The notes under the pieces: model-generated
Told to the model about the DNA's origin: nothing
The model's input: only the letters and a program-made list of their open reading frames with translations
Database searches by the model: none
Assembly (NCBI GenBank): GCA_016218915.1
Contig: JACRCQ010000081.1
Location: 1 to 64,000 of the forward strand
From: Deltaproteobacteria bacterium
GTDB lineage: Bacteria; Myxococcota_A; Polyangia; Polyangiales; Polyangiaceae
DNA length: 64,000 nt
Direction of reading: 5' to 3'
Position numbers and translations under genes: made by a program
Part shown: positions 62,121 through 64,000 of the stretch, piece after piece
Numbering within the stretch: the stretch's first letter is position 1
How the letters are laid out: each line of letters opens with the position of its first letter

Positions 62121-64000
62121 CTACTGCAAATACCCCGTGAGATCCCCGCCGCCGATCTCGTAGACCGTGCTGCCAGACGCAACCCAGAAGTGGTTCAGCG
62201 CCCCGAACCCAAGCCCTTCGACATACGCCCCGGTCACATCCTGGTACTGGAACACGTTCTCCTGGACCCACTCCCCGGTGCTGTCCCGACGGTATTGCCC
62301 GAGGAAGTCCGAGGTCATGTCGGACACGTAGACGTACTGGACCTGGGTGGTAGGCGCCACGATCACTTCCAGCCCATCCATGTGGTTACCTGCCAGGTTC
62401 GGGTACATGAACTCTGCCTTCCAGGCCTGCTGGGCAGGGCAGAACGAGTACACTCGCCTGGCCCCCTCGTGCCCGGCGTACCACGTGTTGTCCAGGTCGC
62501 CGTGACCGAGTACGGACAGCGGGAACGTCGCCACGCTGTGCGCCACCACGTTCGAGGTCTTGGTGGCAAGGATGTACTCCTTGATGTCCCCGTTGTTCGG
62601 CGCGCTGAGCATGAATACCCGGTCCGGCTGCGCCCACATCTCCCCGCGGTGCGCGATCCCCATCGGAGCATTGTCCGGCGCTGCCGTGGTGTACGTCGCA
62701 ATCCACGTCAGCGTGCGCTGCTCGATCGGCCCTGTCTCCGCTGGATTGTTCGGATGCTGGTTCGGCTCGAGCTTGCCGTCCCCGTCGCTGTCCAGGAGCG
62801 TCACCTTGTAGACATCCATCGCGATTCCCTGGACGTACCAGGCGCCGCGATTGACATACAGATAGTCCCCATACGAGTCGATGTCGTCCACGTTCCCGGT
62901 CAGCTTAAGCGGGCTGTTGGAAGTCGTGAAGTTCGCGTACTGGTAGTAGGTCCCGGTGGGCGTCGTGGTCCCGAGCGGCGTCAGCGCCTTGCACGTTCCC
63001 GTGGCCGCATCGCACTTCTGCCCAGTCGAGGCATTGCAGACCAACGACGGGGTCTTGGGGACCCACTTGGCCGGCGGGCCGACGTCGCACTGCATGACCG
63101 TGTTGCATTCGCAGCTGAACTGCCCAGCCTTGCAGATCTGATTGCACAATCCCCCGGGCGGACCCCAGTCGCCATTGGCATCGCACGTGACCTCGTGGAG
63201 GTTCACGCACTTGATCGTGCCGGGTATGCACGCGCATCCGGGCGCTGTGTGGTTTCCGTCGTTGACGATCCCGTTGCAGTCGTTGTCCAGGGTGTCCAGG
63301 CAGCTGTCCAGATCCGGGATGATCTGGCCCAGACAAGGCCCCCACGACTTGCCGTCCGCAGCGCACGTGTTCTTGCCTGCCTTGCAGGTCCCCACGTTCA
63401 ACGTGCCATTGGGCCCTGTGTAGCAGTCCTGCTGCGCCCCCGGCGTGCAGATGCATCCCGCACCGCCCTTGCCGAATCCGTCGTTGACCACTCCATTGCA
63501 GTCGTTGTCCAGCGCGTCGTTGCACGTGTCGGTCGACGGCTTCACCTCGCCCGTACACGCGCCCCACGCGCTGCCCTGGGCGTTGCACGCTGCCACGCCC
63601 GCCTTGCACACGCCGACGTCCTGCGTGCCGTTGGGGCCCGTGTAGCAAACCTGCACCGCCAGCGGGAAGCACGTGCACCCAGGCGTGTTCGTCAGGTACC
63701 CGTCGTTGATCGTTCCGTTGCAGTCGTTGTCCAGGTTGTCCGTGCAGATGTCGTCCGTCGGGATCACGTCCCCCACGCAAGCCCCATAGCCGAGCCCCAG
63801 AGCGTCGCATGTCTGGGTGCCGGCCTTGCAAGTACCGACGTTCAGGCTGCCCGGAGGTCCGCCGTAGCAGGGCTGCGTAGAGTTCGGCGTGCACTGGCAT
63901 CCAGCTCCCCCCGACTCGTTCACCTGCCCGTTGCAGTTGTCGTCCACCGGCGTCAGACACGTCTCCGGGCTTGGAAGCACCTGTCCGGTGCATTGGCTCC
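62121..64000 (-). CDS. MopE-repeat Cys-rich protein, partial (5' end outside window)
   Basis: The frame is open to the right window edge, so the N terminus is missing; at least 626 residues are present. It has tandem repeats of about 60 residues, each with CYxGPxGTxxVGxCKAG, a Cys-rich turn and then DxLDNDCNGxxND. Four such acidic DNDCNG motifs (MopE-type, probably Ca or Cu binding) are visible. The C-terminal 330 residues (NFTTSNSPLKLTG onward) look like a beta-propeller with GHGDLDNTWYAGHEG. The architecture equals that of the lipoprotein at 46727-49021, so it is probably an exported surface protein of the same kind. Confidence 0.85.
   Translation of the reverse strand, partial: SQCTGQVLPSPETCLTPVDDNCNGQVNESGGAGCQCTPNSTQPCYGGPPGSLNVGTCKAGTQTCDALGLGYGACVGDVIPTDDICTDNLDNDCNGTINDGYLTNTPGCTCFPLAVQVCYTGPNGTQDVGVCKAGVAACNAQGSAWGACTGEVKPSTDTCNDALDNDCNGVVNDGFGKGGAGCICTPGAQQDCYTGPNGTLNVGTCKAGKNTCAADGKSWGPCLGQIIPDLDSCLDTLDNDCNGIVNDGNHTAPGCACIPGTIKCVNLHEVTCDANGDWGPPGGLCNQICKAGQFSCECNTVMQCDVGPPAKWVPKTPSLVCNASTGQKCDAATGTCKALTPLGTTTPTGTYYQYANFTTSNSPLKLTGNVDDIDSYGDYLYVNRGAWYVQGIAMDVYKVTLLDSDGDGKLEPNQHPNNPAETGPIEQRTLTWIATYTTAAPDNAPMGIAHRGEMWAQPDRVFMLSAPNNGDIKEYILATKTSNVVAHSVATFPLSVLGHGDLDNTWYAGHEGARRVYSFCPAQQAWKAEFMYPNLAGNHMDGLEVIVAPTTQVQYVYVSDMTSDFLGQYRRDSTGEWVQENVFQYQDVTGAYVEGLGFGALNHFWVASGSTVYEIGGGDLTGYLQ

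Overview
The window is a high-GC chromosomal segment that looks like a myxobacterium-type genome (phylum Myxococcota, most likely a Polyangia/Polyangiales relative). This assignment is inferred from gene content. It has lipoproteins with long Gly-Ser-Ala-Gly linkers after the lipobox, MopE-type Cys-rich lipoproteins, giant TPR proteins, a zinc-ribbon/transmembrane/TPR envelope protein, a sigma54-dependent two-component system and a bacterial Thg1-like protein. No rRNA, tRNA or CRISPR array was found. The only mobile-element trace is a decayed transposase.

Layout. 1-1059: non-coding repeats, namely a 141-142 bp direct repeat, long palindromes and a 47 bp tandem array. 1060-4366: a biotin carrier protein, a D-cysteine desulfhydrase-like PLP enzyme, a CPBP membrane protease and a PAS-GGDEF diguanylate cyclase. 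4367-5484: gene-poor, with a heptamer array, a truncated small gene and a transposase remnant. 5485-8886: three exported proteins of unknown role. 8896-10697: an AAA/ABC-type ATPase overlapping a small Toprim-like protein by 4 bp, resembling OLD/PARIS-type defence pairs. 10757-19829: a histidine kinase and NtrC-type regulator divergent from a CusCBA-like heavy-metal RND efflux operon, which has a textbook sigma54 promoter. 19894-20950: an ECF sigma factor and its zinc-finger anti-sigma factor. 21231-26167: two overlapping GT39-like membrane glycosyltransferases.

26183-42040 encodes envelope scaffolds. They are a 1401-residue zinc-ribbon/TM/TPR protein; divergent from it a parvulin-like membrane-anchored protein and a PHA-granule-family protein; then two overlapping giant TPR paralogues (1590 and 1825 residues) sharing a C-terminal domain that I read as a degenerate M48-like fold. 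42169-51796 is rich in exported lipoproteins (Gly-rich, Cys-rich or MopE-like), with a PHP phosphoesterase, a methyltransferase and small unknowns. 51947-60190 is a yfhM-pbpC pair (alpha-2-macroglobulin with an intact thioester plus penicillin-binding protein 1C). 60384-64000 holds a lone PIN-domain protein, a Thg1-like 3'-5' polymerase, a small membrane protein and a MopE-repeat protein cut by the window edge.

Candidate systems most worth following are the ATPase/Toprim pair, the sigma54-driven cus operon whose predicted transcript start lies only about 5 nt before the first ATG, and the zinc-ribbon/TPR and giant-TPR cluster. Functions are inferred from motifs read by eye; no database search was run.
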